A DNA stretch of 64,000 nt from Microbacterium sp. SA39 (lineage in GTDB: Bacteria; Actinomycetota; Actinomycetes; Actinomycetales; Microbacteriaceae), in NCBI RefSeq assembly GCF_000967865.1, contig NZ_JXRU01000036.1, positions 1 to 64,000 of the forward strand. Direction: 5' to 3'. A program made the translations under genes and the position numbers. Within the stretch, counting starts at the first letter, position 1; every line of letters begins with the position of its first letter. Positions 54,225 through 62,372 of the stretch are shown in pieces. The notes below the pieces were generated by a model. That model saw only the letters and a list, made by a program, of their open reading frames with translations, was not told the DNA's origin and searched no databases.

Positions 54225-55522
54225 CCACGCGTCGGATGCTGCGGAGCGTCACCGCACTCGCGGTGGTGGCGGCATCCGTCCTGCTCCTGGGGGCGACGGC
54301 GCCGCCGGCGCCGGTTCCGGTTCCGGATGATCCGTCCGATCCGGTGCGCGCGTCGGAGTACTGGCTCGACGGCGCCCGCATCCGCGATGCCTGGCAGACG
54401 ACGCGCGGCGACGGCGTCACGATCGCCGTGATCGACACCGGCATCGGGAAGGTGCCGCAGACGTTCGGCGATGCCGTCGTCGGGGGAACGGACGTCTCCG
54501 GAACAGGTACCTCCGACGGACGCACGCCGGTCGGCGCGGTCGACGGCAACCACGGCTCCTGGGTGGCGTCGCTCGCCGCGGGACGAGGAGCGCCGGACGG
54601 GACGGGCATGATCGGCGTCGCCCCCGAGGCGAACCTTCTCTCGATCTCGGTGGGCTTCGGCGCGGCCGCCGCGGTGCCGTTCACGGAGCAGGTCGCGAAG
54701 GCGATGCGCTGGGCGGTCGACAACGGCGCCGATGTCATCAACCTCTCCTTCACCACCAACACCCTCGACTGGGACGAGAGCTGGGACGACGCGTTCCTCT
54801 ACGCCTTCGAGAACGACGTCGTGGTCGTGGTGGCTGCGGGCAACCGGGGGAGCGGGACGAACATCATCGGCGCCCCTGCCACCATTCCGGGTGTTCTGAC
54901 CGTGGGCGGCGTCGACCAGACCGGCACGGCGAGCATCGAAGCCTCGACGCAGGGCATCACGATCGGCATCTCGGCGCCCAGCGAGGGACTGCTCGGCGTC
55001 TCCGCCGACGGCGAGGTCGTCTCGTGGAGCGGGACGAGCGGCGCGGCCCCGATCGTCGCGGGTGTCGCGGCCCTCATCCGGTCCGCCCACCCGGACATCA
55101 AGGCGATCGACGTGATCAACCGCATCATCAAGACCGCGATTCCGGTGCAGGACGCAGTGAAGCCGAAGGACCCTCTCTACGGCTATGGGCTCATCGACGC
55201 GGCTGCGGCGATCTCCGCCGACATCCCATCGGTGGACAAGAATCCCATGGGCGACCTGGCCGAGTGGATCCACTACTTCCGTCGCGCGAAGAGCGAGCCG
55301 CAGCCCGAGCCGACCCTGACTCCGGTGGCCGTTCCGCCGCTTCCGGATGCCGATGCGCCGACCGAAGCCGGTTCCCCGCTGCTTCCCAGCGCTGATTCAC
55401 TGCGCTACGGTACCCTTCCGCTGATCGCGCTCACGGTCCCTGGTATCCTGATAGCGCTTGGCGTCACCGCAGCTGCCCGGCGCATCCGATCGGCGCGCGT
55501 ATCTCGTACGCCAAATTCCTGA
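54221..55522 (+). CDS. Subtilisin-like serine protease (S8), membrane-anchored
   Basis: A 433-residue exported protease. Signal peptide about 1-27 (LRSVTALAVVAASVLLLGATA), catalytic Asp72 in AVIDTGIG, His111 in GNHGSWVASLAAG, oxyanion Asn in VVVAAGNRG, and Ser273 in SGTSGAAPIVAGVAAL. A Pro-rich linker leads to a C-terminal transmembrane helix (TLPLIALTVPGILIALGVTAAARR), a mycosin-like layout. No ESX genes are nearby. It overlaps DUF501 by ATGA, in the place where many actinobacteria have ppx. Confidence 0.92.
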   Translation: MTTRRMLRSVTALAVVAASVLLLGATAPPAPVPVPDDPSDPVRASEYWLDGARIRDAWQTTRGDGVTIAVIDTGIGKVPQTFGDAVVGGTDVSGTGTSDGRTPVGAVDGNHGSWVASLAAGRGAPDGTGMIGVAPEANLLSISVGFGAAAAVPFTEQVAKAMRWAVDNGADVINLSFTTNTLDWDESWDDAFLYAFENDVVVVVAAGNRGSGTNIIGAPATIPGVLTVGGVDQTGTASIEASTQGITIGISAPSEGLLGVSADGEVVSWSGTSGAAPIVAGVAALIRSAHPDIKAIDVINRIIKTAIPVQDAVKPKDPLYGYGLIDAAAAISADIPSVDKNPMGDLAEWIHYFRRAKSEPQPEPTLTPVAVPPLPDADAPTEAGSPLLPSADSLRYGTLPLIALTVPGILIALGVTAAARRIRSARVSRTPNS

Positions 55523-55542
55523 CTCCGAGGAGTAGTTCCCCT

Positions 55543-57072
55543 GTGCCTCAGAACACCACTGTGCCCAAGATCCTGATCGTCGGTGGAGGTTACGCGGGCT
55601 TCTACAGCGCGTGGAAGCTCGAAAAGCACCTGCGCAAGGGCGAGGCCGAGGTGACCATGGTCGACCCGCTGCCGTACATGACGTACCAGCCGTTCCTCCC
55701 CGAGGTCGCCGCCGGCTCGATCGAGGCACGCCACTCCGTGGTCGCGCACCGCCGCCATCTGAAGCGCACGAACGTGGTCACCGCGAAGGTGACCAACATC
55801 AACCACGCGCAGAAGACCGCGACCATCACCCCGCCGCTCGGCGAGCCGTACGAGTTCGCGTACGACCAGATCGTCGTGACCGCAGGCGCCGTGTCGCGCA
55901 CCTTCCCGATCCCGGGCATCGCCGACAACGCCATCGGGCTCAAGACCATCGAAGAGGCCGTCGCGATCCGCGACCGTCTCATGTCGAACTTCGACAAGGC
56001 GGCGTCCCTGCCGGCCGGCCCCGAGCGCGACCGCCTGCTCACGGTCATCGTGGTCGGCGGCGGCTTCGCCGGCATCGAGGTGTTCGCCGAGCTGCGCTCG
56101 CTCGCCTCGTCGCTGGTCTCGAAGTACCCGCAGCTGACGTTCGACGACACGCACTTCCACCTCATCGAGGCGATGGGCCGCATCATGCCCGAGGTGTCGC
56201 TGAAGACCAGCGAGTGGGTTCTGAAGGATCTCGCCAAGCGCGGTGCCTTCGTGCACCTCGACACGCAGCTGACCAGCGCGGTCGACGGCAACGTCGAGCT
56301 CTCGAGCGGCGAGGTCCTCCCGACCGACCTGATCGTGTGGACCGCCGGTGTCATGGCCAACCCGACCGTCGTCCGCGGCGGTGACCTGCCCGTCGAGGAG
56401 CGCGGTCGCATCCAGACCCGCGCCGACCTGCGCGTCGGCACCCCCGAGGCCTTCGTCGAGGGCGCCTGGGCGGCCGGCGACGTCTCCGCCGTGCCCGACC
56501 TCTCCGGTGGCGGTGTCGGCGGCTTCTGCGTGCCGAACGCACAGCACGCCGTGCGCCAGGCGAAGCTGCTCGCGAAGAACATCGTCGCGGTGCTCCGCGG
56601 CGAGGAGCCCCGCGAATACTTCCACAAGAACCTGGGCGCCGTAGCCGGTCTCGGCCTCTACAACGGCGTCTTCCAGTCCGGCAAGATCGCGCTCAAGGGC
56701 TTCGTGGCCTGGGTGGCTCACCGCGGTTACCACGGCCTCGCGATGCCGACGTGGGAGCGCAAGTTCCGCGTCGTCTGGGGCTGGTGGAACAACCTGTGGC
56801 TCGGCCGCGACCTGGTGAACCTCGAGACGGTGCAGAACCCGCGCTACGTCTTCGAGGAGTTCGCCGCTCGTCCGCGCGCCGCAGCCCCTGCGGCACCCGC
56901 TGCTCCCGCCTTGCCCGGATCCCACTCGTCGGAGCCGGCGACGACGATCGCCGCCGCCGAGAAGACCCCGGATGCTGACGAGCCGGTCACGGACGACGCT
57001 CCCGCGAAGAAGCCCGCCGCGAAGAAGCCTGCCGCGAAGAAGCCGACCGCTGAGAAGGTCGCCGCCAAGTAA
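55543..57072 (+). CDS. ndh: Type II NADH dehydrogenase (NDH-2)
   Basis: A 509-residue peripheral membrane flavoprotein oxidising NADH with menaquinone, non-proton-pumping. The FAD-binding GxGxxG is ILIVGGGYAGFYSAWKLEKHL, the NADH-binding one VIVVGGGFAGIEVFAEL, with TAGAVSRTFPIPGI, VWTAGVMANP and AAGDVSAVPDLSGGGVGGFCVPNAQHAVRQAK (by segments). After the catalytic domain comes a roughly 90-residue Ala/Pro/Lys tail with repeated AKKPA units, histone-H1-like and basic. GTG start with GAGGAG upstream. A terminator hairpin follows. Confidence 0.95.
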   Translation: MPQNTTVPKILIVGGGYAGFYSAWKLEKHLRKGEAEVTMVDPLPYMTYQPFLPEVAAGSIEARHSVVAHRRHLKRTNVVTAKVTNINHAQKTATITPPLGEPYEFAYDQIVVTAGAVSRTFPIPGIADNAIGLKTIEEAVAIRDRLMSNFDKAASLPAGPERDRLLTVIVVGGGFAGIEVFAELRSLASSLVSKYPQLTFDDTHFHLIEAMGRIMPEVSLKTSEWVLKDLAKRGAFVHLDTQLTSAVDGNVELSSGEVLPTDLIVWTAGVMANPTVVRGGDLPVEERGRIQTRADLRVGTPEAFVEGAWAAGDVSAVPDLSGGGVGGFCVPNAQHAVRQAKLLAKNIVAVLRGEEPREYFHKNLGAVAGLGLYNGVFQSGKIALKGFVAWVAHRGYHGLAMPTWERKFRVVWGWWNNLWLGRDLVNLETVQNPRYVFEEFAARPRAAAPAAPAAPALPGSHSSEPATTIAAAEKTPDADEPVTDDAPAKKPAAKKPAAKKPTAEKVAAK

Positions 57073-57092
57073 CGCGTCGTGCCCGCCGCATC

Positions 57093-57125
57093 GAACAGCC
57101 CTTCCGTTTCCCGGGAGGGCTGTTC
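57093..57125 (+). terminator. Terminator hairpin after ndh
   Basis: The 10-bp stem GAACAGCCCT/AGGGCTGTTC with a 13-nt loop begins 20 nt after the ndh stop. Confidence 0.8.
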
Positions 57126-57165
57126 GCATGGAGGGGACGCATAGGCGCGGTCGATAGTGTCGAGC

Positions 57166-57264
57166 GCGCAAGGGGAGTACTCCCGTCTGCGGCGGTGTCG
57201 TCATTACGGATATGAAGTCGTGTCCCGGCCCGTCGGCCCGTGAGGGTGGAGGAGACCTTGGCGC
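57166..57264 (+). promoter_or_regulatory. Candidate manganese riboswitch (yybP-ykoY-like)
   Basis: The 5' block AAGGGGAGTA and the 3' block GGAGGAGACCTTGG match the conserved ends of the yybP-ykoY class. GTCGTCATTACGG between them fits the internal conserved GTCA segment. The closing P1 stem is visible: GCGCAAGG (57166-57173) pairs with CCTT-g-GCGC (57256-57264). TAGTGT at 57155-57160 would start RNA at P1. A GCCCGCTCCGCGGGC hairpin just downstream could be the expression platform. Confidence 0.75.
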
Positions 57265-57348
57265 CCGCTCCGCGGGCTGCCTCGTCCTTGCCGTCGTCCG
57301 ACGTCGTGGAACCCGGGTGGTCCGCACCGCTCCACGAAAGGACCACCC

Positions 57349-58239
57349 ATGGGAAAGCTCTCCCGCCTGATCAGCATCGCGTCCGACGCTCTCGAGAAGA
57401 ACGCCGGGTCAGGGCGCGGCGATCGCCCCGCCGACCGTCCTTCCGACCGCCAGGGGTCGACCGACTGGAGCGGAATGCTGCGGGGTGCCGTCGGCGCTGT
57501 CAGAGGACCGTCGGATGCTGCGCCTCGCGCCACCGGGGCACCCGCGACCGTTCCCGCGTCGCCGTCAGATGCCGCGGATCCGTACGCGCCGCCGCCCCCT
57601 CCCGGGTCGGGATCGCAGGCCGGATCGTCTGCTCGAACCGCAACGAGCGACGCGGATCGCGCCGCGATCGCCCGCTACGACTACCTGCTGAAGACCGCGG
57701 ACCCGCAGCGCGTCGAGCAGATCCACCGCGACGCCTTCGCGCGTCTGACGCCTACGCAGCGGACGCTGGTGGAAGAGCGGATGCGCGCCGAGCTCGAGCC
57801 GGGGGAGCGCCCGCGTTCGTCGTCGCCGGACGACCTCGCGCGGGCGGCCGGGCGTGCCGAGGCGATGCGCCCTGGACGGATGCGCGGACTGCTCTCGCGC
57901 GTGCGGGGCGGCGGTGCCGGCGGCGCGGCGGTCATGGCCGGAGGCGCCGCCGTCGGCGTCCTCGGTGCGGTCGCCGGGGGAGCGGTGCTCAGCACGGTGG
58001 CCGGCCCGCTGCTGGAACAGGCTGCGGGGCTCGGGGTCGACTTCACCGCGCTGGCCGAAGGCGTGGACCTCGAGGCCATCGCCTCGGGTGTGGACGTCGA
58101 GGGCATCTCGGGCGGTGCGGAGGAGTTGCTCGGATCAGCCGGCGAGACGGTGTCCGGAGTCGGCGAGACCGCCACCGGCTGGGGAGAGCAGCTCGGCGAT
58201 CTCGGCATCCCGGGACTCGGCGACATCTTCGGGCGCTGA
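57349..58239 (+). CDS. Uncharacterised protein downstream of the Mn-type riboswitch
   Basis: A 296-residue protein I do not recognise. Residues 1-85 are low complexity (Arg/Asp, then Pro-rich PYAPPPPPGSG). Residues about 100-155 form a charged helical module (ARYDYLLKTADPQRVEQIHRDAFARLTPTQRTLVEERMRAEL by segments). Residues about 180-215 are a Gly/Ala-rich hydrophobic hairpin that may enter the membrane (GGAAVMAGGAAVGVLGAVAGGAVLSTVAGPLL). The tail is acidic and repetitive (GVDLEAIASGVDVEGISGG). AAAGGA precedes the ATG. Riboswitch control suggests a role in Mn2+ homeostasis; alternatives are membrane or granule association. Confidence 0.7.
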   Translation: MGKLSRLISIASDALEKNAGSGRGDRPADRPSDRQGSTDWSGMLRGAVGAVRGPSDAAPRATGAPATVPASPSDAADPYAPPPPPGSGSQAGSSARTATSDADRAAIARYDYLLKTADPQRVEQIHRDAFARLTPTQRTLVEERMRAELEPGERPRSSSPDDLARAAGRAEAMRPGRMRGLLSRVRGGGAGGAAVMAGGAAVGVLGAVAGGAVLSTVAGPLLEQAAGLGVDFTALAEGVDLEAIASGVDVEGISGGAEELLGSAGETVSGVGETATGWGEQLGDLGIPGLGDIFGR

Positions 58240-58252
58240 GCAAGGCGTGCGG

Positions 58253-58906
58253 ATGGCTTCAGACAGCGGCTTCAGCGGCCTCACCGGCTTCGCCGCCGAT
58301 CTCCTCACTTCTCTCGGCGACATCGGGGTCGGCGTGCTCGTCTTCCTCGAGGTGCTCGTACCTCCGATCCCGAGCGAAGTGATCCTGCCGTTCGCGGGAT
58401 ACCTCAGTCAGAGCGGCGAGCTCACGCTCGGTTGGCTCGTCTTCTGGAGCACGCTGGCGTCGTGGCTCGGCGCGATGCTGCTCTACTGGCTGGGTGCGGC
58501 GATCGGCATGGAGCGGGCCATCCGTCTGCTCGCCGCGACGAGGCTGGTCAGCCGGATTGATCTGGAACGCGGTTCTGCCTGGTTCGCGCGGAGCGGTGGC
58601 TGGACGGTGCTCGTCGGGCGGATGGTGCCGGGGGTGCGCAGCCTCATCTCGATCCCGGCCGGTGCGTCGCGCATGGGCATCCTGAGGTTCAGCATCTGCA
58701 CGATCATCGGAAGCGGCCTCTGGAACACCCTGCTGCTCGGTGTCGGCGCCGCACTCGGTACCCAGCACGAGCGGTTGGAGCAGTACCTCGGCTACCTCGA
58801 CTACGTGGTCTACACCGCCATCGCCGTCGCGCTCGCGGTGCTGATCGTGCGGCGGGTGCGCGAGGCGGCGGGTGCCCGGCGCTCGCCCGACGAGCAGGAG
58901 GGGTGA
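58253..58906 (+). CDS. DedA family membrane protein
   Basis: A 217-residue polytopic protein of the DedA/SNARE-associated family, implicated in undecaprenyl-phosphate or phospholipid recycling. Signatures are LVFLEVLVPPIPSEVILPFAGYLSQ (re-entrant loop with Glu and Pro) and VLVGRMVPGVRSLISIPAGASRM with the conserved Arg. The start could be ATG 58253 or GTG 58247. It begins 13 nt after the preceding gene's stop, so both may be read from the riboswitch transcript. Confidence 0.92.
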   Translation: MASDSGFSGLTGFAADLLTSLGDIGVGVLVFLEVLVPPIPSEVILPFAGYLSQSGELTLGWLVFWSTLASWLGAMLLYWLGAAIGMERAIRLLAATRLVSRIDLERGSAWFARSGGWTVLVGRMVPGVRSLISIPAGASRMGILRFSICTIIGSGLWNTLLLGVGAALGTQHERLEQYLGYLDYVVYTAIAVALAVLIVRRVREAAGARRSPDEQEG

Positions 58907-58928
58907 GCCGACGGCATCCGGCGCGTCG

Positions 58929-59004
58929 TGGTGCCCCCGCTGGGACTCGAACCCAGACTGAAGCGATTTTAAGTCGCCTGCCTCTGCCATTGGGCTACGG
59001 GGGC
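58929..59004 (-). tRNA. tRNA with UAA anticodon, class I size (tRNA-Leu(UAA) by anticodon)
   Basis: The minus strand folds fully: acceptor GCCCCCG/CGGGGGC, D-arm with GG, anticodon stem GGCGA/TCGCT around loop CTTAAAA, a 5-nt variable loop TCAGT, T-arm CTGGG-TTCGAGT-CCCAG, discriminator A73 and encoded CCA. The anticodon by position 34-36 is UAA, reading the leucine codon UUA. Bacterial tRNA-Leu normally has a long class II variable arm, which is absent here, so amino acid identity is uncertain. Confidence 0.85.
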
Positions 59005-59091
59005 CCTGGTTGTCAGCCTACCGAGACCGACTCGTGCGACGGGGTGCCGTCGGGCGTGATCCTGAGTGCATCGAAGCTCTAAGGTGGGGGA

Positions 59092-60339
59092 GTGCTCGAC
59101 CTCACTGAAGAACTGAGCCCCGTTGCGGGTGCCCCCGCGGTCGCTCCCGAGTGGCAGGATCCGGCTCGGTACTGGCCGAGGCTGTCGGCTGCCACGCAAC
59201 ATCTTTCTGCCCCGGTCGCGGTGATCGACCTGGAGGCGCTGCGGTACAACGCCATGGACATGCTGGTGCGCTCGGGCGGTCTGCCCATCCGGGTCGCCTC
59301 GAAGTCGTTGCGCGTGCGCGCGGTGCTGGATGCCGTGCTCGAACTCCCGGGGTATCGCGGCATCCTGGCCTTCACGCTGGCGGAAGCGCTCTGGCTGGCC
59401 GAGGCCCACGACGACATCGTCCTCGCCTACCCGACCGTCGACAGGGCCAGCCTCGAGGCGCTGTTCGCGGACGAGCAGGCAGCAGGGCGCATCACGCTCA
59501 TGGTCGACGATCTCGCGCACCTCGACCTGATCGACAGTGTGACCGCGCCCGGGCGCCGACCGGAGATCCGTGTCGCCATCGACGTGGACGCGTCGTGGAA
59601 GTCCTCACTCCTCGGCCACATCGGTGTTCGTCGCTCCGCGCTCTACACCGCGGGCGAGGTCGCGGCCTTCGCCCGCAAGGTCATCTCGCGACCCGGCTTC
59701 CGGCTCGTCGGCTTGCAGATGTATGACGCGCAGATCGCCGGGCAGGGCGACGACGCCGGCTCCGACGCGCCCCTCATCCGCATGGTGCAGGCGCGCTCGC
59801 GCACCGAACTGCGGGAACGCCGGGCGGCGATCGTCGATGCGGTCACGGCGCTCGCACCGATGGAGTTCCTCAACGGCGGCGGCACCGGATCGCTCGAGTT
59901 CACCGGAAGCGACGAATCCCTCACCGAGGCGAGCGCGGGCAGCGGACTCCTCGGCGGGCACCTGTTCGACGGGTACCGATCCTTCCAGCCGGCTCCGGCG
60001 TCGGCTTTCGCGTTCGACGTCGTGCGGCGGCCCGCTGCGGATATCGCGACCGTGCTCGGCGGCGGCTGGATCGCCTCCGGTCCTGCCGTGGCCTTGCGGC
60101 AGCCGAAGCCCGTGTGGCCACAGGGCCTGCACACGCTGCCGCGCGAAGCCGCCGGCGAGGTGCAGACACCCTTGCAGGGATCGGCGGCGGCCAGTCTCGG
60201 GGTGGGGGACCGGGTCTGGTTCCGGCACGCGAAGAGCGGCGAGCCGGCGGAGCGTATCGAGAGGTATCACCTGGTGTCCGGAGACGAGATCGTCGACGAG
60301 CTGCCGACCTACCGCGGCGAGGGGAAGGCCTTCCTGTGA
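59092..60339 (+). CDS. PLP-dependent amino acid deaminase/aldolase (alanine-racemase-like fold)
   Basis: A 415-residue fold-type III PLP enzyme. VAVIDLEALRYNAMDML opens the barrel, the PLP lysine is in PIRVASKSLRVRAVLD, and IRVAIDVDASW, RLVGLQMYDAQIAG and FLNGGGTGSLEF follow in the order seen in D-threonine aldolase/D-serine dehydratase relatives. The C-terminal barrel ends with VWFRHAKSGEPAERIERYHLV (metal and substrate region). Likely acts on a hydroxy D-amino acid. TAAGGT ends 6 nt before the GTG. It is coupled to the next gene (GTGA overlap). Confidence 0.88.
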   Translation: MLDLTEELSPVAGAPAVAPEWQDPARYWPRLSAATQHLSAPVAVIDLEALRYNAMDMLVRSGGLPIRVASKSLRVRAVLDAVLELPGYRGILAFTLAEALWLAEAHDDIVLAYPTVDRASLEALFADEQAAGRITLMVDDLAHLDLIDSVTAPGRRPEIRVAIDVDASWKSSLLGHIGVRRSALYTAGEVAAFARKVISRPGFRLVGLQMYDAQIAGQGDDAGSDAPLIRMVQARSRTELRERRAAIVDAVTALAPMEFLNGGGTGSLEFTGSDESLTEASAGSGLLGGHLFDGYRSFQPAPASAFAFDVVRRPAADIATVLGGGWIASGPAVALRQPKPVWPQGLHTLPREAAGEVQTPLQGSAAASLGVGDRVWFRHAKSGEPAERIERYHLVSGDEIVDELPTYRGEGKAFL

Positions 60340-61649
60340 CGAGGATCGGCGGCACCTGGCAGAACTGGGCGCGCTCGGCATCCGTCCGTCCCGTGCGCGT
60401 GGAGCGTCCTCGAAGTCCGGAGGGCGTGCAGCGCGCGGTCATCGCCGCTGTGACGCACGGACTCACGGTGAAAGCCGTCGGGGCCGGGCACAGCTTCACC
60501 GGCATCGCGGTCGCGCCCGGCGTGCTGCTGGAACTCGACGACATGCAGGGGCTGATCTCCGCGGATGCCGTCACCGGACGCGCCAACCTGCTCGCCGGCA
60601 CCCGGCTGCATCGGATTCCGGCGCTCCTCGCCCCCTACGGGCTCGCGATGCAGAACCTCGGAGACATCGATCGGCAGTCGATCTCCGGTGCGATCTCCAC
60701 GGGGACACACGGTACTGGTGCGGGCTTCGGGGGCCTCGCGACCCAGGTCGTCGGAGTCACGATGGTCACTGCAGCCGGCGAGTTCCTGCGCATCGATGAG
60801 CACCAGAACAGCGAACTCCTGCCTGCCGCGGCGCTCGGGCTCGGCGCCCTCGGCATCATCGTCGAGGTCACCCTCCAGTGCGTCCCCGCATTCGTCATGC
60901 ATGCCGTCGACGAGCCGCTGCCGCTGGAGGACGTGCTGGAGGGCATCGAAGATCACGTCGCGGCATCCGATCATTTCGAGTTCTACTGGTTCCCGCACAC
61001 CGAGGTCGCCCTCACGAAAAGACAGACGCGGCTGCCGGAGTCGGCCGTGCGCAAGCCGCTGCCGTTGTTGGGGAAGTGGATCGACGAGACACTGCTCTCC
61101 AACGGCGTCTACCGGGCCGTGTGCGCCGCCGGGCAGATCGTTCCTGCCGTCACTCCGCCCTTCAGCAGATTGGCGGTCAAGCTCACGGGTGACCGCGAGT
61201 ACACGGACCGGTCGCATCGCGTGCTCACCCAGAGCCGCACGGTGCGCTTCCGTGAGTCGGAGTACGCGATCCCCGCCGAGAACGCCGTCGCGGCCTTCCG
61301 AGCCGTGCGCGCGCTCATCGATCGGCGCGGCTGGCGCATCGAGTTCCCCGTCGAGGTGCGCTTCGCTGCCGCAGACGACCGTTGGCTGTCCACCGCCCAC
61401 GGTCGAGACAGCGCGTACATCGCCGTGCACCGTTACTGGCGCGCCGACCCGACGGAGTACTTCGAGGCAGTCGAGGCGATCATGCGCGAGCACTACGGGC
61501 GCCCGCACTGGGGGAAGCTGCACACTCAGAGCGCGGAGACGCTGCGTGAGCGGTACCCGCGATTCGACGACTTCCTCGCCGTGCGCGACCGGCTCGACCC
61601 CGACCGCCGGTTCGGCAACCGCTACCTCGAGCGCGTCCTCGGCGACTGA
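60336..61649 (+). CDS. FAD-linked sugar-1,4-lactone oxidase (D-arabinono/L-gulonolactone oxidase type)
   Basis: A 437-residue flavoprotein of the VAO family. The PCMH FAD-binding domain spans about 10-180 with VKAVGAGHSFTGIAVAPGVLLEL (a His of GHSFT is the usual covalent flavin site), GDIDRQSISGAISTGTHGTG and GLGALGIIVEVTLQ. The ALO domain ends in HYGRPHWGKLHT, the conserved HWxK motif. Oxidises aldonolactones or alditols. GTG 60336 overlaps the preceding stop. Confidence 0.92.
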   Translation: MTRIGGTWQNWARSASVRPVRVERPRSPEGVQRAVIAAVTHGLTVKAVGAGHSFTGIAVAPGVLLELDDMQGLISADAVTGRANLLAGTRLHRIPALLAPYGLAMQNLGDIDRQSISGAISTGTHGTGAGFGGLATQVVGVTMVTAAGEFLRIDEHQNSELLPAAALGLGALGIIVEVTLQCVPAFVMHAVDEPLPLEDVLEGIEDHVAASDHFEFYWFPHTEVALTKRQTRLPESAVRKPLPLLGKWIDETLLSNGVYRAVCAAGQIVPAVTPPFSRLAVKLTGDREYTDRSHRVLTQSRTVRFRESEYAIPAENAVAAFRAVRALIDRRGWRIEFPVEVRFAAADDRWLSTAHGRDSAYIAVHRYWRADPTEYFEAVEAIMREHYGRPHWGKLHTQSAETLRERYPRFDDFLAVRDRLDPDRRFGNRYLERVLGD

Positions 61650-61743
61650 GACCGGATCGGCGTGCGCGAACCCGCGCCATCCCCAGTACACGTGCAGACA
61701 GCCCGTCTAGGATGAGAGAAACACGAGGAAGGGTGGGCCTCTG

Positions 61744-62310
61744 ATGGAATGGCTCGTGCCAGTGCTGATCGTCGTCGGAGTGATCCTGCTCGTCGGCATC
61801 TATCTCTGGGCCACGTACAACTCACTGGTGCAGCTGAACGTCCGCGTCGATGAGGCATGGAGCGGCATCACGGTGCAGCTCAAGCGACGAGCCGACCTCA
61901 TTCCCAACCTCATCGAGACGGTCAAGGGCTACGCCTCACATGAGAAGGCCGTGTTCGAGAACGTCACCCGTGCGCGCGCGGAGACCCTGTCTGCGGGCGG
62001 CCCTGGCGAGGCGGGTATTGCGGAAGGGCACCTGCAGCAGGCGCTGCGCAGCCTCTTCGCCGTGGCCGAGGCGTATCCCCAGTTGCAGGCGAGCCAGAAC
62101 TTCCTTCAGCTGCAGCAGTCGATCGTCGACACCGAAGACAAGATCCAGGCTGCGCGCCGTTTCTACAACGGTGGCGTGCGCGAGCTGAACACCAAGATCA
62201 AGGTGTTCCCGAACAACCTCTTCGCCAAGGGCCTCGGTTTCACCGAGCGCGAGTTCTTCGAGGTCGCCGACAGCGGCGCCATCTCCGAACCGCCGCGCGT
62301 CCAGTTCTGA
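61744..62310 (+). CDS. LemA family protein
   Basis: A 188-residue protein with an N-terminal transmembrane helix (LVPVLIVVGVILLVGIYLWATY) and an extracytoplasmic or cytoplasmic helical bundle. YNSLVQLNVRVDEAWSGITVQLKRRADLIPNLIETVKGY (by segments), NFLQLQQSIVDTEDKIQAARRFYNGGVRELNTKIKVFPNNLFA (by segments) are diagnostic for LemA. Function is not settled; often near membrane proteases. GAGGAAGGG precedes the ATG and TAGGAT at about 61710 is a likely -10. Confidence 0.95.
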   Translation: MEWLVPVLIVVGVILLVGIYLWATYNSLVQLNVRVDEAWSGITVQLKRRADLIPNLIETVKGYASHEKAVFENVTRARAETLSAGGPGEAGIAEGHLQQALRSLFAVAEAYPQLQASQNFLQLQQSIVDTEDKIQAARRFYNGGVRELNTKIKVFPNNLFAKGLGFTEREFFEVADSGAISEPPRVQF

Positions 62311-62355
62311 TGCGCTCTGCGCATCAGGGTCGAGCGAGAGCAGCGAGTCGAAACC
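62308..62355. terminator. Hairpin and repeat between convergent lemA and lipoprotein-like gene
   Basis: TGATGCGC-tct-GCGCATCA (62308-62326) is a perfect 8-bp stem that includes the lemA stop codon. It is followed by the imperfect palindrome GGTCGAGCGAGAGCAGCGAG to 62355, resembling REP-like sequences common in Microbacterium. Confidence 0.6.
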
Positions 62356-62372
62356 TGACACGGACTCCGCCC

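Noticed and set aside
54221..55522. Type VII (ESX) secretion locus suggested by the mycosin-like protease
   Set aside because: No EccC-type ATPase, WXG100 proteins or Ecc membrane components occur in the flanking genes.
58929..59004. Reading the tRNA as tRNA-Lys or another class I isotype
   Set aside because: The only 5-bp anticodon stem with a 7-nt loop places UAA at positions 34-36; shifting the loop breaks the pairing.
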